The translations under genes were made by a program, and so were the position numbers. A stretch of 64,000 nucleotides of DNA, taken from assembly GCA_016987375.1 (NCBI GenBank), contig PJRA01000272.1, forward strand, positions 1,251,045-1,315,044, read 5' to 3'. Source of the stretch: Brachionus koreanus (taxonomy: Eukaryota > Rotifera > Eurotatoria > Ploima > Brachionidae). This document shows, in pieces, positions 46,829-60,000 of this stretch; the first letter of the stretch is position 1, and each line of letters opens with the position of its first letter. Below the pieces are notes generated by a model. The model saw nothing but the letters and a program-made list of their open reading frames with translations, searched no databases and was not told where the DNA came from.

Positions 46829-49776
46829 TTTTGTTTGAGTTGTTATTTTTAATTTTTTTCCAAATAAATTCTTAAACTAAAAAATTCGAATATTTTATTA
46901 TTATTAATTTAAAATTTATCGACAAAAAAATATAATTTTTTCAACCCAAAAAATTATATTCAGATAAAAAGAAAGATCAATAGATTTAAATGATTAAAAT
47001 CTAATCAGAAACGAAGATTCCAAACTGTCACTCGAATTTTTTTCTAATTCATTTCGATTTTATACTTTAACTTATCATATTTCCAGTAAAATTTTAGATA
47101 AGCTTTTTTGCTCTAATTTATGCATAAAATTTTCTCTTCTCAAGAGAATTTCCATTAGTTTTGTATTTTTTATACTTTTTACTGAAAAATTAATGATTAA
47201 AAGTAGTCACATGTTTAGGAATTAATTTCCTTAACTTTTAATTTGAAAAAATAACAACTTTAAAAAAAAATTTAAAAAAAATTTATTTTAATTTTTGGCT
47301 GTACTTTAAATATTTAATTACATTACATTTGATAAAATAGCATTCAATTAAAAATAATATTTGAAAAAATTCTAAGAACAAATCTTGGGTATAATTTTTT
47401 ACTAAATTTAAGCTTTCTTTGATTTTGACCATGAGACCATTTAATTTTAGTTATTGACGGAAGATGTTTTAATCAAAATATTAAGTTAATACTTTTTAAA
47501 TTGAAATTATAATTCCAATTAAAAGGATGATAAATTTATTAAATTTTTACTAAAAATCACCAGAGAAATGAGAACATAAATACAGCTGGAAATAGATGTT
47601 TCACAAATAATTCTAAATTCTTCTTACTTGGAAACTTGAAGCTTATTAATCATAAATAATTTTTTGCATATAATCGATTAGATATTTTGATGAACAAATA
47701 AGACTCCTAAATATAAATGATTTTTTTTATTTTAATTTAACTAAATTTTTTATGCTAAAATTTGGTAATGTATATAAAAATGACATATTAAAATATTGGA
47801 CAATGAACTGTCAGAATGATCAAAAAAACTATTATGATCAACAGAAAATTATTCGATTAATTAATTAACTTAAGTTACACTATTTCATTATAGTTTTTCT
47901 AGCTACTTTTCTTCAATTATTACTTCATAACAGCTTTGGCATAAATGCAAGAATTAATTTATTGGAGAAAAAATCAATATTTCTGCGATGTGTTGACACA
48001 ATTTTATTTTATATTCGCTTTCTAGTATCATGTTCAAATTAAAAGTGATGGATAGAGTGATCTTAATTAAAACAATTAAATTTTTCAATTAAAAAAAAAT
48101 ATAAAGAACTAATAAAAAAGATTTAAAATTTCTTCGAAAATTTTTATTAATAAAGATTAAATAATAAATTGCTATCTCTTAAAATTTAAAATTTTTAAAA
48201 AATAAAATATTCAATATCACATCATATACTGATGAAGACACAAGTTTTATTTTATTTGGTAATTTATTCTATTGAGAATTATTTTTTAATTTAAATATGC
48301 AATTCATGAACTTATCATCTGTTAGTTATGATTTATTGATTCTTTAAAAAAAAATTAAATAAAACAAAAACTAAAGCTCAAAAGCCAACTCAATTTTTCA
48401 AAGTATAATTAAAAATCATTTATTAAAATTTTGGTTTTATTTTTTGGCTTTCTTGATTGAAAATTTTTACAAATTTTAAAATTTTTGACTTAGTTCAATC
48501 ATTTGATTAATTAATTTACGATATTCTTCTTCTAACTTCAACTACATGTCCAAGAATAAGACATACACATGTTTCTTTCGTTATATCCTATCGAGAGACA
48601 ATTTCTGCTTTTTTCATCTATTTTTTTTTAATAAATTAATGTATCTAAAAAATTTATGTCAATCATAAGTACAATTAATTCTTGAAAATAATTAAAAAAA
48701 GAAGAACTTAGATTTATTCTAAGGAATTTGAAAATCTTCTCAATATTTAATACTCACACAGGAAGGGACTTATTTTCCATTCCAAGCTTCCAGGATTCAA
48801 ACTGTATAATAACGTTCAATGACGGCCACTAGACTGCCACTTTTTGTTGGCCTTCTTGATGCCCTTGGGGAAAAAAAAATTTTTCTATATTTCAATATTT
48901 TTCTTTTAATCAATTCTTTAATCGATCGATTTTTATAATTGAAAGTTTTTTGACACTAAAATACAGGAGGGATCTTTTGAACCTCTTTTTTAACTTGCTT
49001 TATTTGTTTTTTATTCAATAAATTTTAAAATTTTTTATGATTTTTTTTCAATCATTTCTTAAATTAAGATCAAATAAAAAATTTTATAAAACTAATTAAT
49101 TCTTATTACAAAATAATTTTATTTTCATCGAAAAAAGTAAAAATAAACGAGTCAAATAAAAAATCAAGTTCAAAAAATCCCTCCGGCCTTTGAGTGTTAA
49201 TAATCTAAAACATGTTTAACTATTTATGTTCATTAATGCTAAAATTAGTGCTTATTTTGAATGATTTATACTGAATTTACCAACAAAGCATTCACTTATT
49301 TAACTATTCGACCAACTAACATTGCTCATTTGAATGCATGCTAAATTTTTTTATTAAACATCAATATTAAACATTATTGAAAAAATTTGTGTATCTAATC
49401 TTTTAAAATTCAATATATCATTAAGCAAAATTTATGAGCTCAATAAACTTCAAGTTTTAAAAAAAGTATAATAGTTATTTGCAACTAATTACTAAAGTAC
49501 AATAGAAACAAACTGATGACACTCTCTTTTATTCTTAGAAATTTTTCGTTTTTTATTTTTAATTTAAAAATTGATGATTTTGAATATATAATTTTAATAA
49601 ATAAAATCTTAATCTTAAGAAAATTTTTTCATTGAAAAAACAAGCTATTTAAATAAAAAAAATAGATTTATTTTAATAAGACAAAAATATTGTCATAGAG
49701 TATACATGTTTATAGTCCAGCTAAAAGTTATTTCATTTTCATTGATAATTTCAAAATATTTTTATTACGGAAAAAT
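46829..49776. other. Gene-poor 2.9 kb interval
   Basis: No gene recognised on either strand. It includes a piggyBac-like MITE (48950-49200). A more G+C-balanced patch at about 48770-48870, with GGCC-rich words, resembles debris of another MITE family. It should hold the synaptogyrin promoter at the left and the CYB561D2 promoter at the right. Confidence 0.45.
48950..49200. mobile_element. piggyBac-like MITE
   Basis: The left end GACACTAAAATACAGGAGGG with CTTTTGAAC, and the right end TTGAACTTG..GGAGGG.. (read inverted) finishing in CTTTGAGTGTTAA, form terminal inverted repeats. The right end closes in TTAA at 49197-49200. The 250-base element has no ORF. Confidence 0.6.
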
Positions 49777-50615
49777 ATGGTAGCTCACATTTTTTCTTTA
49801 GCCTTTATTGCAGTAATTGCCCTTTTTTCAGTTCCAGGATCAAGTAAGATAGATTAATGTTAAGATTTTAATTTAACTAAAAATTCTTAAAAAAGGTCTT
49901 TTTTCATGGCATCCCTTTTTAATGACAATTGGAGTAAGTTTTTTTCCTAAAACTTTTTCTTATTTAATGTCTTAAATTTAATCAATAGTATATTGGTTTT
50001 TTGTTTCAAGCGATTCTTGTTTTTTCCAGAGAAAGTTGTCTTTTTTCTGATTTAAAGCATAAAAATAAAATTAACATTCACTGGATTTTAAATGCATTGG
50101 GAGTTTTTAGCATTTTGATTGCATATGCTGCTATTTATTACCATAAAGAAGATATTCAAAAACCCCATTTGAAAACTTGGCATGGGACTGTTGGTAATTT
50201 TTCAATAAAAGAAAATTTTTCGTAGACTTTTTTAAAATTTTAAAAAGGAATCATCACCATTTTTTACACAATTATTCAATTTATAGCTGGACATAATTTA
50301 ACCATTTTTAATTTTTTTATTAGAAGATTTGTCAAGTATCAATCCCTTTGCATGTACCACGCAACTAGTGGTACATTTTTATATGTTTTAGCATGTTTGT
50401 CAATTAGTTTAGGTATTTATTCAAATTGGTTTTCAGAATCAACTCCATTTTATGTCGGATATTTATGTTTTGCAATTACTGCCATGCTTGGACTTATAGT
50501 CACCAATCAAGTGACAGCAAAATATGTGACTGGTAAATTATATATGGCTAGCCAAAAAGCTGTTCTAAAACAACAACAAAAAAAATCACAACCAACAAAA
50601 ATCAAAACAAAATAA
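49777..50615 (+). CDS. CYB561D2: Cytochrome b561 domain protein, CYB561D2-like transmembrane reductase
   Basis: Exons 49777-49843, 49896-49933, 49989-50193 and 50248-50615 sum to 226 codons (225 aa), close to the vertebrate CYB561D2 length. The segment VPGSSLFSWHPFLM is nearly the family signature, followed by AILVFSRESCLF. Four heme-ligand histidines are visible in the expected helices: WHP, NIHW, TWHG and YHATSG. Six membrane segments can be traced. The family moves electrons across membranes (ER or secretory membranes), using ascorbate-type donors and two b hemes. The tail is Lys/Gln-rich. The start codon gives a short N-terminal helix directly before VPGSS and is the first in-frame ATG. 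Confidence 0.92.
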
Positions 50616-51074
50616 AAATTCTAATTTTTTCATTGAGTTTTTACAATTAACTTGAAAGTAATAAAATTTAAATCATTTTTTTACTTTTTCTTTGTATTTA
50701 ATTAATTTTAAAATAACTAAAACCCAATTTAAAAATTACAATCTTTTAATGAAACAATAAATTCCCTTTAAAAATCTATTGTTATTATTTTTTTATGTAT
50801 GGATTGAGTATTGAAATTCAATAAAAATTTATATAAACTTTTATTCTTGTATTTATTTGTACTATTATAAATTAATTTTTTGAACAAAATAAAATTTATT
50901 TAAAAATTAATTAATTTTGATAAATTTGGGCAGGATTTGAAAAAATTTAAAAATTTTTAAATTTCATAATTAAATCATTTATTTAATTTAAATTATAAAA
51001 TTTTTTATTTTCTTAGAAGTTGCTTAAAAATATTAAAATAAATAAAATTACTAATTAGATCGTATTAAAAAATC
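50616..51074. other. Convergent intergenic gap, CYB561D2 and eS21
   Basis: Both genes point into this 459-base gap. It holds their 3' UTRs and several AATAAA-like motifs on both strands. No gene. Confidence 0.5.
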
Positions 51075-51375
51075 TTACGCTGGCAAAAGACCATCTCGTT
51101 TTGCCAAATGATTCAAAGAATCATCTGACTCACCCATTTGTCTGATGGAACCACAGATAGCATAAGTTTTGTATGTGCCAGTCATAACTCCTCTAACTGG
51201 ATCAACATCAGCAATGTTTATTTGAATTGAAGCATGATCTTTAGCGCTGATAATTCGGTTACTAGCTGAGCTAGAAAAATTTTTTTCTTATGAATAATAA
51301 TTTCAATAGAAAGCAATAAAATTACCATTTTCTTGGGATATAAGAATCAGTGTATTCTCCTTTGTCGTTTTGCAT
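51075..51375 (-). CDS. RPS21: Small ribosomal subunit protein eS21
   Basis: Exons 51375-51326 and 51270-51075 sum to 82 codons (81 aa), the usual size. [57 protein letters not shown] and a C-terminal LAKRDGLLP match eukaryotic RPS21 almost throughout. It is a structural protein of the cytosolic 40S subunit and takes part in late 18S rRNA maturation. A probable 5' UTR intron (donor GTAAGT at 51595, acceptor at 51414-51415) puts a non-coding first exon at about 51597-51640, with a pyrimidine-rich CTTTTC at its end. Confidence 0.97.
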
Positions 51376-51742
51376 TTTGATCCAAAAGTTATTGATCGAC
51401 GGTTTAAATCAATCTAAAATAGAATTAAGTCAACTTAGCGATTAAATGTGATATTTGTGATTATGTTAAGTGATTATTTCAAAAATTTAAAAAAAAAACA
51501 AAAATTAAGCCTTGATAGCGAAAGCTTGTGCATTTGGTTAATACAGAATTATAAAAAAATAATTTAATTATCTGAATAAGTTAAACTTGACTTACGAAAA
51601 GCTGCAGATTGTTGCGCTTATTAAAATTAAAATAATTCAGTTCAATCTTAACAAAAAATTTACATCACGTGAACTGAATTTATAAATTAGAATATCTTAT
51701 AAAAATTTTAGAATTTTTTTTTTTCTTATTTTCAAAATAAAA
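51376..51742. promoter_or_regulatory. Head-to-head eS21/NPRL2 upstream region
   Basis: The two coding starts are 367 bases apart and divergent. If the eS21 non-coding exon at about 51597-51640 is real, the true promoter space is only about 100 bases and is shared with NPRL2. No clear TATA or TOP start could be assigned. Confidence 0.45.
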
Positions 51743-54700
51743 ATGATAAGAGATTTACAGTACAACCAACCAAATAATTCAGCAGAAAAGATTCTTGGCC
51801 TAGTGTAAATCTAAATTTTAGCAATTTACTTTACTAAAATAAAAAAACTTTTATTGATCCAGATTTTGTGAGTTTGATATTGATGAAGGGCCTAAAATAA
51901 AGTATCAAGTAATTTGGATTCGAAAATTTTTATTAAAAATTTAAATCTTAAATTAACTTAAAGAAACCAGACAATGTAATTAATAAACAAACAATTAATT
52001 CAATTAGCTCGTACATAATTCCCAAAGTTCACTTAAAAAATAAAATAATTACCATGTATGATTTGAAAATGTTATTGAATATTTTATAGTAGGATTTTTT
52101 CTTAGAACGATTGGAAATTATCGAATATGTGGATTTCCAATTCATTTAGATCATATTAAGTATAGAAGAAACATGTACATATTTAACCTTTGCTTTATAT
52201 TCGATAAAAATACTAATACATGTAGTTATGAAGCGGTAGTCAAAAAATTAGCCTGTGATTTGAGGACACTAGAAGTAATGACAATTTGAGCATATTGAAA
52301 TTTTTGCAATAAATATTTTTCTTTATTTAGGTAGAATCAGAGTTTTTAAGCAATGAAAATTTGAAGCAATACTTGCCTAAAATCATGGAACAAGTTCAAA
52401 ACAGTTTAAACGAAACTGGCGAATGTATAATCCAACGAATTGCTAACATAGAACATTCTGCAATTTATTTAAAGCTAATAAGAAATCATTTGGATCCTCA
52501 TGTTGTTCAAAGTTGTGATGTTCCTGTTTTTGTAAGGAGCAAGAGTGAATTTGAAATCGATGATTGGGATCTTACAACACAAAAAGTAAGGGTTAATTTT
52601 AATAATCTTTATAAATCGAATTACTTCTACAAAAAAAAATTCTATATATGAAATATTCTTAGTTAATTTATAAAAAATTTTCAGCTGTCATTTTTGTTAA
52701 ATTCAAATAAAATGGCCTAAATTATTAAATTAGTAAAAAATATCTAAAACAGTTTTCAAATTTTATTTTGTAATCATTTTGAAAACAATATTTGTTTAAT
52801 ATTTTAGTATTAAAAAACTTATTGCTAAAAGCAGGATGAAAAAGTAATATTGCTGTTAAAAAAATTTTTTTGAAACCTGAAATATGAATAAAGCCTCATG
52901 GTTTGATACAGCCGTTCCTCGGTATAACGAGAAAGTTGGGCGAAAATTTTTGTGCCCATTTGAAACTTGTTTTATCCAAATCCAATTGAAAAGGATGGGC
53001 AATTTTTTATTTTAGTTTTTATTGAAAAAGTTAAAAAAAAACAACTAAAAATTAAGCTTTTTTTTATAAAGATCTAATGTTTTTTTTTGAATATCAATCA
53101 ATTATTTCGCTTTTTAAATGGAATTAAATTTTATTTAAATAAAATATCCTCTTTTGAAAGCCCATGATATTCAAGTTAACACTCAAGCAGTTACTTGCTA
53201 CTAAAGTTCGCGCGATGCAAAACTTCCACACTATCTTCAGATTTGGATTTCGACCTCATTTTTAGATTCTACGTATATGAAAACTTAGGGTTAGCCAAAA
53301 TTTTAGGGGGAGTCAAAAATAAAATTTTTTTGGATAGGGGGGTCTGAAACTTTACAGCCTTATATTGAGTGTATCTTATTTAAGAGATTTTATCTCAGAA
53401 TTTTATCAAACGAATCTACCCGAACGACACATTTTCTGATAGAGAATTAAATGTTCTATATTCTGAAATGGTTATCTTTAAAAAAGAAAAAATTGAGAAT
53501 TTTTTCGGAAAAATTTTGACATTTTTAACTTTTTTGGGATCTACTTTTTTCCAAACACCTTTACCTATATATTATTATATAAATTCTAAAACTAGACAAA
53601 ATTCTGAATTTTATTTATTTAGTTTAAATTTTTTTTAATCGATCAAAAAGTTTCCAATTTAAAAAAAAAATAGCTTCTGTTTCTAATTCAGGATAGAAAT
53701 CGTATAAAGAGGATATGTGTTTACCTAATTTTTAGAAATTTAGAAAACCTTATCTTAATTTTACAAAAAACTACCTCCACGGCCATCTTCAACAAATTCT
53801 TCAATGTCAGCAGTTTTAAATTTTATTAGCTGCTCATTCGCATGCTTAGCTGTTAAACATTTTTAACTAGCTAAAAACAATTCAGAATCACGAAAAGAGA
53901 CAGTAAATTGTCTAAAATAACAAAAATTAATCAAAATAAAAGATAATTCAATCTTTTATTCTTAAGTATAGCAAGGATTAGGATGCTTAAAGAACGCTTT
54001 GAACAATTTCCGGAAAGAATAAAATCTTTAATTTGTGAAATAATTTTCAAATCAACATAAATAATCTCATCAATTTCAAAACTAGTATCTTCGAAAGTTT
54101 CATCAGCGAAAGGATCACAATTTGAAGGAGTGACAGAAAATGATTCTTCTGATTTTTCCACAACTTCTTTTTTTTCAGCACAACTTCCTAAATTTGAGAT
54201 TCTACTTTGGTAAAAGGCATTTTTAATTTACAATAAGTTTGAAAATTACAAAAAATTTTAACCCTAGGTTTTAATATACGTAGAATCTAAAAATGAGGTC
54301 GAAATCCAAATCTGAAGATAGTGTGGAAGTTTTGCATCGTGCGAACTTTACAATTAAAAAAATAAACAATAAAATTTGAAAATTAAATTTTAATAAGTTT
54401 TTTTTTTAAAGATCGTGTCAGCAATTAATGGATTCAAGACAGTCTCTCTTATTGCTAAAGAAACAAATATTGAATCGAGTGTGGCCAAAGAAGCCATTCA
54501 AAACTTATTGTAGTTTTTATTTAGTTTTAATTTAATGAAAAAAATATAATTTATTTTAAGATATTCAGACATAATTCGTCTAGTACCAATTATTCAATAC
54601 TCTAGCATGTTTGTTAGAACACCTTTGATTGCCGAATTTTATTCAAACTCAGAGCTACAGAATGACGCTGTCAAATTTTCTCAGTTTAACAAAGGTAAAA

Positions 54701-55119
54701 CTCAGAAAACCTATGGATATTAATAAATTAAAATATTAAGATAAAGAACCTCCATTGTTTTATGATATCTTTATGGTTTTAAATATGTTCGGCCATGGTT
54801 TTATGGTAAAAAATGTGATAGAACTGGGGAACCCGATTGAAAAAAATATAGATATAAAGTAAAAAATTTTTAATTTTAATTAATATTTATTTTAATTAAA
54901 TTTATTTTTAGAAAATTAATTTTGTTCGCACTAATACAAGGACTACTAAGAAAAATAAATAAATATCCGATTAGCTTGAATGGTTGTCAATCAGAATCAA
55001 GTGCTTTTTTCCCGGGAGATTGCAACTACGACAAAATATGTTCAGAAAATGGAATAAGCATACAAAAAATTGAGGATCAATTAGACGAAGACCAAAATGT
55101 GATTATATGCATAAAGTAG
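51743..55119 (+). CDS. NPRL2: NPRL2, GATOR1 complex subunit
   Basis: Nine exons (51743-51759, 51863-51908, 51964-52055, 52106-52274, 52331-52585, 54412-54509, 54561-54694, 54741-54858, 54912-55119) sum to 379 codons, 378 aa against 380 in human. The N-terminal longin-type part has CEFDIDEGPKIKYQ, SYIIPKVHLKNKIIT and YRRNMYIFNLCF. The middle has DVPVFVRSK and WDLTTQK. The C-terminal part has EAIQNLL, LIQGLLRKINKYP, YDKICSENGIS and a final VIICIK. NPRL2 with NPRL3 and DEPDC5 forms GATOR1, the GAP for Rag GTPases that restrains TORC1 on lysosomes when amino acids are low. The first exon has only five codons, so the start is less certain. Intron 5 is 1.8 kb because of a transposon. Confidence 0.93.
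52907..52990. repeat. Single end of a pogo/Tigger-like element
   Basis: ACAGCCGTTCCTCGGTATAA at 52909 resembles the CAGTnnnnCCTCGnTATAACG terminal repeat of pogo/Tigger-type elements and follows a TA. No inverted partner was found nearby, so it is a solo or truncated end. Confidence 0.35.
53204..54348. mobile_element. Non-functional DNA transposon with about 90-base TIRs and TA duplication
   Basis: The left arm (53204-53295) and right arm (54257-54348) are nearly identical inverted repeats, starting AAGTTCGCGCGATGCAAAA and AAGTTCGCACGATGCAAAA. They include CCACACTATCTTCAGATTTG and ATTCTACGTATAT. The element is flanked by TA on both sides (53202-53203 and 54349-54350). The interior has a broken minus-strand coding remnant: a 76-codon piece (53931-54161), then ANEQLIKFKTADIEEFVEDG about 100 bases further. 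No intact DDE domain is readable. TA target and TIRs suggest a Tc1/mariner-related or similar TA-inserting group. Confidence 0.85.
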
Positions 55120-55122
55120 AAT

Positions 55123-55350
55123 TTAATAGTTGAATTCGTTTAGTTGCCAATTAAAATTGGATTTATTGTATTTTACTTTTGATTTGTCTATTGGATTAAA
55201 TTTATAGTCAAACTTAGGTGTATTAATTGGTTCTGTATTAAGATAAAAATTCTCCGTCGTGGTTTTTAAATGGAGATTTTGATCAGAAAATTTTTTTTGC
55301 TCTGTTTTTGAGCGATTTGCTGTAAAATTTGCTGAATTTTGTGCACTCAT
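55123..55350 (-). CDS. Possible small protein, 75 aa
   Basis: An ATG-started ORF on the minus strand whose stop lies 3 bases from the NPRL2 stop, tail to tail. The product is Asn/Lys/Thr-rich and hydrophilic with no signal peptide or known motif. It may be a short real gene or an open stretch in the NPRL2 3' UTR. No homology recognised. Confidence 0.25.
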   Translation of the reverse strand: MSAQNSANFTANRSKTEQKKFSDQNLHLKTTTENFYLNTEPINTPKFDYKFNPIDKSKVKYNKSNFNWQLNEFNY

Positions 55351-57006
55351 TTATTTGAAATAAATTTTATTTTCTCTTATAATTAAAATTTGAAATCTAA
55401 ATTCGTCTTTTTAATATAAAAAAATATAAATAAAACGTTTGTAGACTTGAATTTCGAAATTAATAGAACTTTTTAAATTTTATTTTTGAAAAGCTAAATA
55501 ATAAGCCTAATTTGAAAGCAAATATTCAACTTTTATTTTCTAATTGGATTTGAAATTTTTTTCTTTTGTTATTGTTAACTATAATTTTTCTATTTTTCTA
55601 TTATAAGAAAAATTGAAAACAACACCAGACTCAAAATTTAATCTGTCTTTAAAATTTCAAAGCAAAAGAATGAAACAAAATAACTATACTAAAATTTCGA
55701 CTTTAATATTTGTATTGAGCAAATTTAAACCAACTCGTTCAATTGAAAAAATTAACAAAATCAAGTCAATTTTGAAGAATTGAAATTTTTGAAAAGTCAT
55801 TGGCTTTTAAATAGCTAAAATAAAGAAAAATTTATTTTTTGATTTATTCATTTTTGAAAACAAAAACGTCTTTTTTTATTTTAAAATTTCTTAAGGTTTA
55901 TTGAATGAAGTAAACTGGATTGCATATTGAATTAAGGCTAATTTTAAGGCACCTCACCAAGTCTCCTTTTGTAGCTTATTATTTTTATTAATATCATTAA
56001 TCGATTGCATTGAATTAAACTTGATAGATAATGCTTTTTTAAATAAGAACTGAAAACTTTTAAAAGAAAATCATTTCCTCAAAATAAACTTAACACTAAA
56101 TAAATTACGACTCTTAAACCAAAAGAAAATAAAAATACAACTTTTAAATAATTCAAAGCAAAAAATTAAGCATCAATAAATTTTTAATTATACTTTAAAT
56201 TTTAATTTAAACTTAACTTTAAACAAGAATTATGTTCAATTCATTTATTTTTTTAATTTAAAAAAAAAACAATTTCACATGATTTTTTATTACCTAATCT
56301 AAATTGTTATTAAAACTCAATTAATCATTTGGTCAAATTTAGAAAAAAAAATTCACAGTTTTTCCTCTAAACAATTTGTTTTTTAAATAAAGTCTTTTTG
56401 ATTGTATAATTTCAATAAACAATTAATTTGAAAATTTTCTTAAAATAAATTCATAAGGTTTTAGAAAAAAACAAAATAATTATGAATATTTGACAAAGAT
56501 TAATGATAAGATATGTCATACTTAATTGTATTTAGATAAAATTTTATAAAAAATTTAAATTTTTCTCAAGTAATAACGATTTTAGATATAAACGAATGAA
56601 AAATTTAATAATTTATTGTTCAAATGAATAAGATAACTTTAATTTTTCCCTACCTTTGTATCAAAAGTTTTAGAATTATGCATAAACCCTTTAATTACCT
56701 TACGATTAAACCAGTTTTAATTCAATAATATTATTTATAACCAAAAATTCAACGAATTAATCACTATCCAAACCTAAGTGACCCAAATTTAAATATTTTG
56801 CCCAGCTATAGTAATTCAAGTATTGAAAAACTTTTCATGAATTTTCTCATTTTGTTGAAAGAAATAGAAATTTCTTTTAATTTTCTAAATATTTTTCAAA
56901 TTTCTCATTATGCTATAAAATAATAAGTTTTAGAATTATTAATTATAAACATCAAAAACGATAGAAATATTTTAACATGCTACAATTTACCTAAATAAAA
57001 AGCAAA
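55351..57006. other. Intergenic, upstream of ferlin
   Basis: A+T-rich with no readable ORF or transposon. Contains the presumed ferlin promoter; no core element can be assigned. Confidence 0.4.
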
Positions 57007-60000
57007 ATGTCGCTTGTAATCGAATTAGAAAATGTCTACACTACAAATAAACAAATTGAGCCTAAAATTCAGTGTCTTTGTAAGACTATTTTCAGAAAAT
57101 CTGAACAAAGAAAATTTATGGGCGATATAAATCTGTCTTCCAACAAATTTAAAAGTGAAAAACTCAATCAAGAAGATGAAAGATGTTCATTTCTTTCGCA
57201 AGAATCTAATGAAATAAAATACAATTTAGGAACCAAAATCAAACCAAATGAAGTTCTAAAAATTGAATGCTTTAAACTTGGGAAATTCAATAAAAAGTAA
57301 AATTTTAAGCATTTAAGATGCGTTCATAAAAATAATTAATATTTAAATTGAAGACCTTTTGGTGTGTATACGATGCTTCTTGATTCATTAACAAATGTTG
57401 AAAAAAGCTTTCAAATTGATGATTTTCTTTCGGATCCAAAAACAAATATAATTCTTCAAGTTAGTCCATTATTACAGTTAGAATTTAGTCAAACAATATT
57501 TATAAAAGTCGAATGAGTAATATTTTTAGTGTATTCATTAGTTTTCTCTATTTTCATCAATGCTTGTTGATTTTTTTTGAATTTTTCTTTCTAACTTGAT
57601 TCGAATTAAAAATACACTATGTTCACAGGGACATTTAAAAGTAATCGGCTAATGGCCTCAATCCCATTTTAAAGAAATCAAACAATGAATCAAGAAAATT
57701 TTTTTAATCTTAAGATAAATAGAATTTAAAAACTAAAATATTTTTAAAGGAAATATTTGGTTTTTTTATAAAAAGGAATTCAAAATAAGATTCTAAAAAT
57801 ATTAGAGTGAGTCAAAAAATTTTTCGTTTTATTTTAAAATTTTTTAATTTATCAATAGGAAAGAGCAATATTTAGCTAATCTTTAAAATATAAACAACAC
57901 TGCTCTATAGTCTTTAGCCATCTATTATCAAGTAGTTCGAATCCTTTCTTGTACCCGCAAAATGAAAATAATTTTACATTTTCATATTTTTAGATTTTTT
58001 ATGCAATTTTTCAGAAATCAAAAAAACTTTCTCAAATTTTTGATAAACAAAAATAAAATAAAAAAATTTCTGAATAATTGCACAAAAAATCTAAAAATAT
58101 GAAAATGTAAATTATTTTCATTTGCCCTTGTACCATTCATTGATTTTGAAGCCAAAAAATTCATAACAGCCTGCTTCAACTTGAAAAATACTTGTCATCT
58201 AAGAAAATGAATCATTGTGAGAAAAGATTATAATCAGAAGAAGAAATATCTAAGCTAAATGCTGAATGAGGAGAAAGTTCGATCCCTTCCAGTTCACATA
58301 TTTTTGGCATTTTTCTTCTAGCTGTTTAGGTCTATTGGTTTAGCGTCATCTTGAAGAAACAAACTTAGCTTTCAATTGTGTATTACCTTGTGAAAATTCC
58401 ACCACTAACCCAAAATCATCTTTTTATCCAAGTGTTTTTTACACAACTGGGTCGTTTTGATGGGTACAGCCAATTGTGTTATCATAATTTCGAAAATAGA
58501 TTTACTTCTCATCACAAGTATGATCTGTTTATTGAATTAAATAGACAAAAAATTAATATATACATAATTAATTTTATTAATTGAAAGAAAATGAAAACCT
58601 CAAAAAAATGGATATAAAATACATTGATACTAAAAAAAATACTAAATAAATAACTGATGCACATTTTTAAAGAGAGAATATTGAAAAATTTAGTGTTTTT
58701 TTTTTATTAATTGTTTAATTGAGGCAGCTTTATTAAGTCAAAAGCTAAACTTATTAATAACCTGAATCCCTTATCACTTTTTTAATTGTTTTAGCATATT
58801 CAATTAAATTGATTTTAGCTCCTTTATCTAAATTTAAAAATTTATAATAGTTTTTAGTAATGTTGCAATACTTACAAAAGATTTAAATTATTTTTTAGAC
58901 GTCAATAAAAATTTTTTAATACATATGCTGTTTTGCACAGAGATTTTGCACAGACAAAATTTGGCTGATAAATTTTGCAGAAATATTTTTAGATTTTTAG
59001 AAAAAAATTGTTTTAATATTAAATTTTTTATTTTTCGTCCCAAAATTCGTATTGTCGTTAATGGCGGCCAAACGACCAGTAAAAATTTCTTCTAATTTTC
59101 TTTTTTATTATGGCCAGATTTTCAAATAATTTTAAAATATGAAAATTAGACAGATAAAAGAATTGATTATTCTAAAACTTTTTTCTTACTTCAAAAATCA
59201 ACTTTTATCTCTATTACTATTTAAATTGAGTCATTAATTTTTAAAAAAACTTTTTGTTTAATCAAAAGGAAAAAATATCGTTTTCATTAAAATATCGAGA
59301 GCCAATTGAAAAAAAAATTGATGGAACTCTTGTTCAAATAATTGAACTTGATGAAGAGCAAACAAACAGCAACTTGAACAAAGCCTTGGATGTTGAAAGT
59401 GATTTGTTGAACTTGGAGGAATTGGACTTTATGAATATGAGTTCAGACCAAAAAACAATGTTAAAGCACAAAAGAAATAGTATTAATTCCTCACTTTCTT
59501 TAAAAAGCGCTATTGGTAAAGCAACACTATCTCTAGCTCAGGTTGCCTACAATCCAAATTTCATTTTAAACGATGAAATGATTAAAAATGAAGAATTTAT
59601 AAACGAAATTCTCAAGAACTTATCAGAATCGAATGGCCTTCAAATGAATAAAAATGTTGTGAAGCTTATCTCTAAGAGACAGTCTAACAGACTAACAAGT
59701 TGGCAAGTTCGGATTAATCTAATTGAAATAAGACATTTACTCGGAACAAACAAAGATGTCTATTGTATTGTGCGTATTGGTGACCAGGTTTTTCGAACCA
59801 ACACTAAACCAATTGATAAATTAAAATACCACGAAGTATTCACTGCTAGATTTGATAACGTGAGAAGTTCAAAAGTATTAAGTCAAATAATTTCTATTTT
59901 AGTCTATTTCAAAGAATTTTTAAAATCTGATTTGCTGATAGGTGAAGTAGTTTTATATTAATTCAATAGAATCTTTTTAAAAATTAAAATTAGTTTTTTT

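Noticed and set aside
58378..58584. Plus-strand 68-codon ORF
   Set aside because: Antisense of the degenerate mariner transposase.
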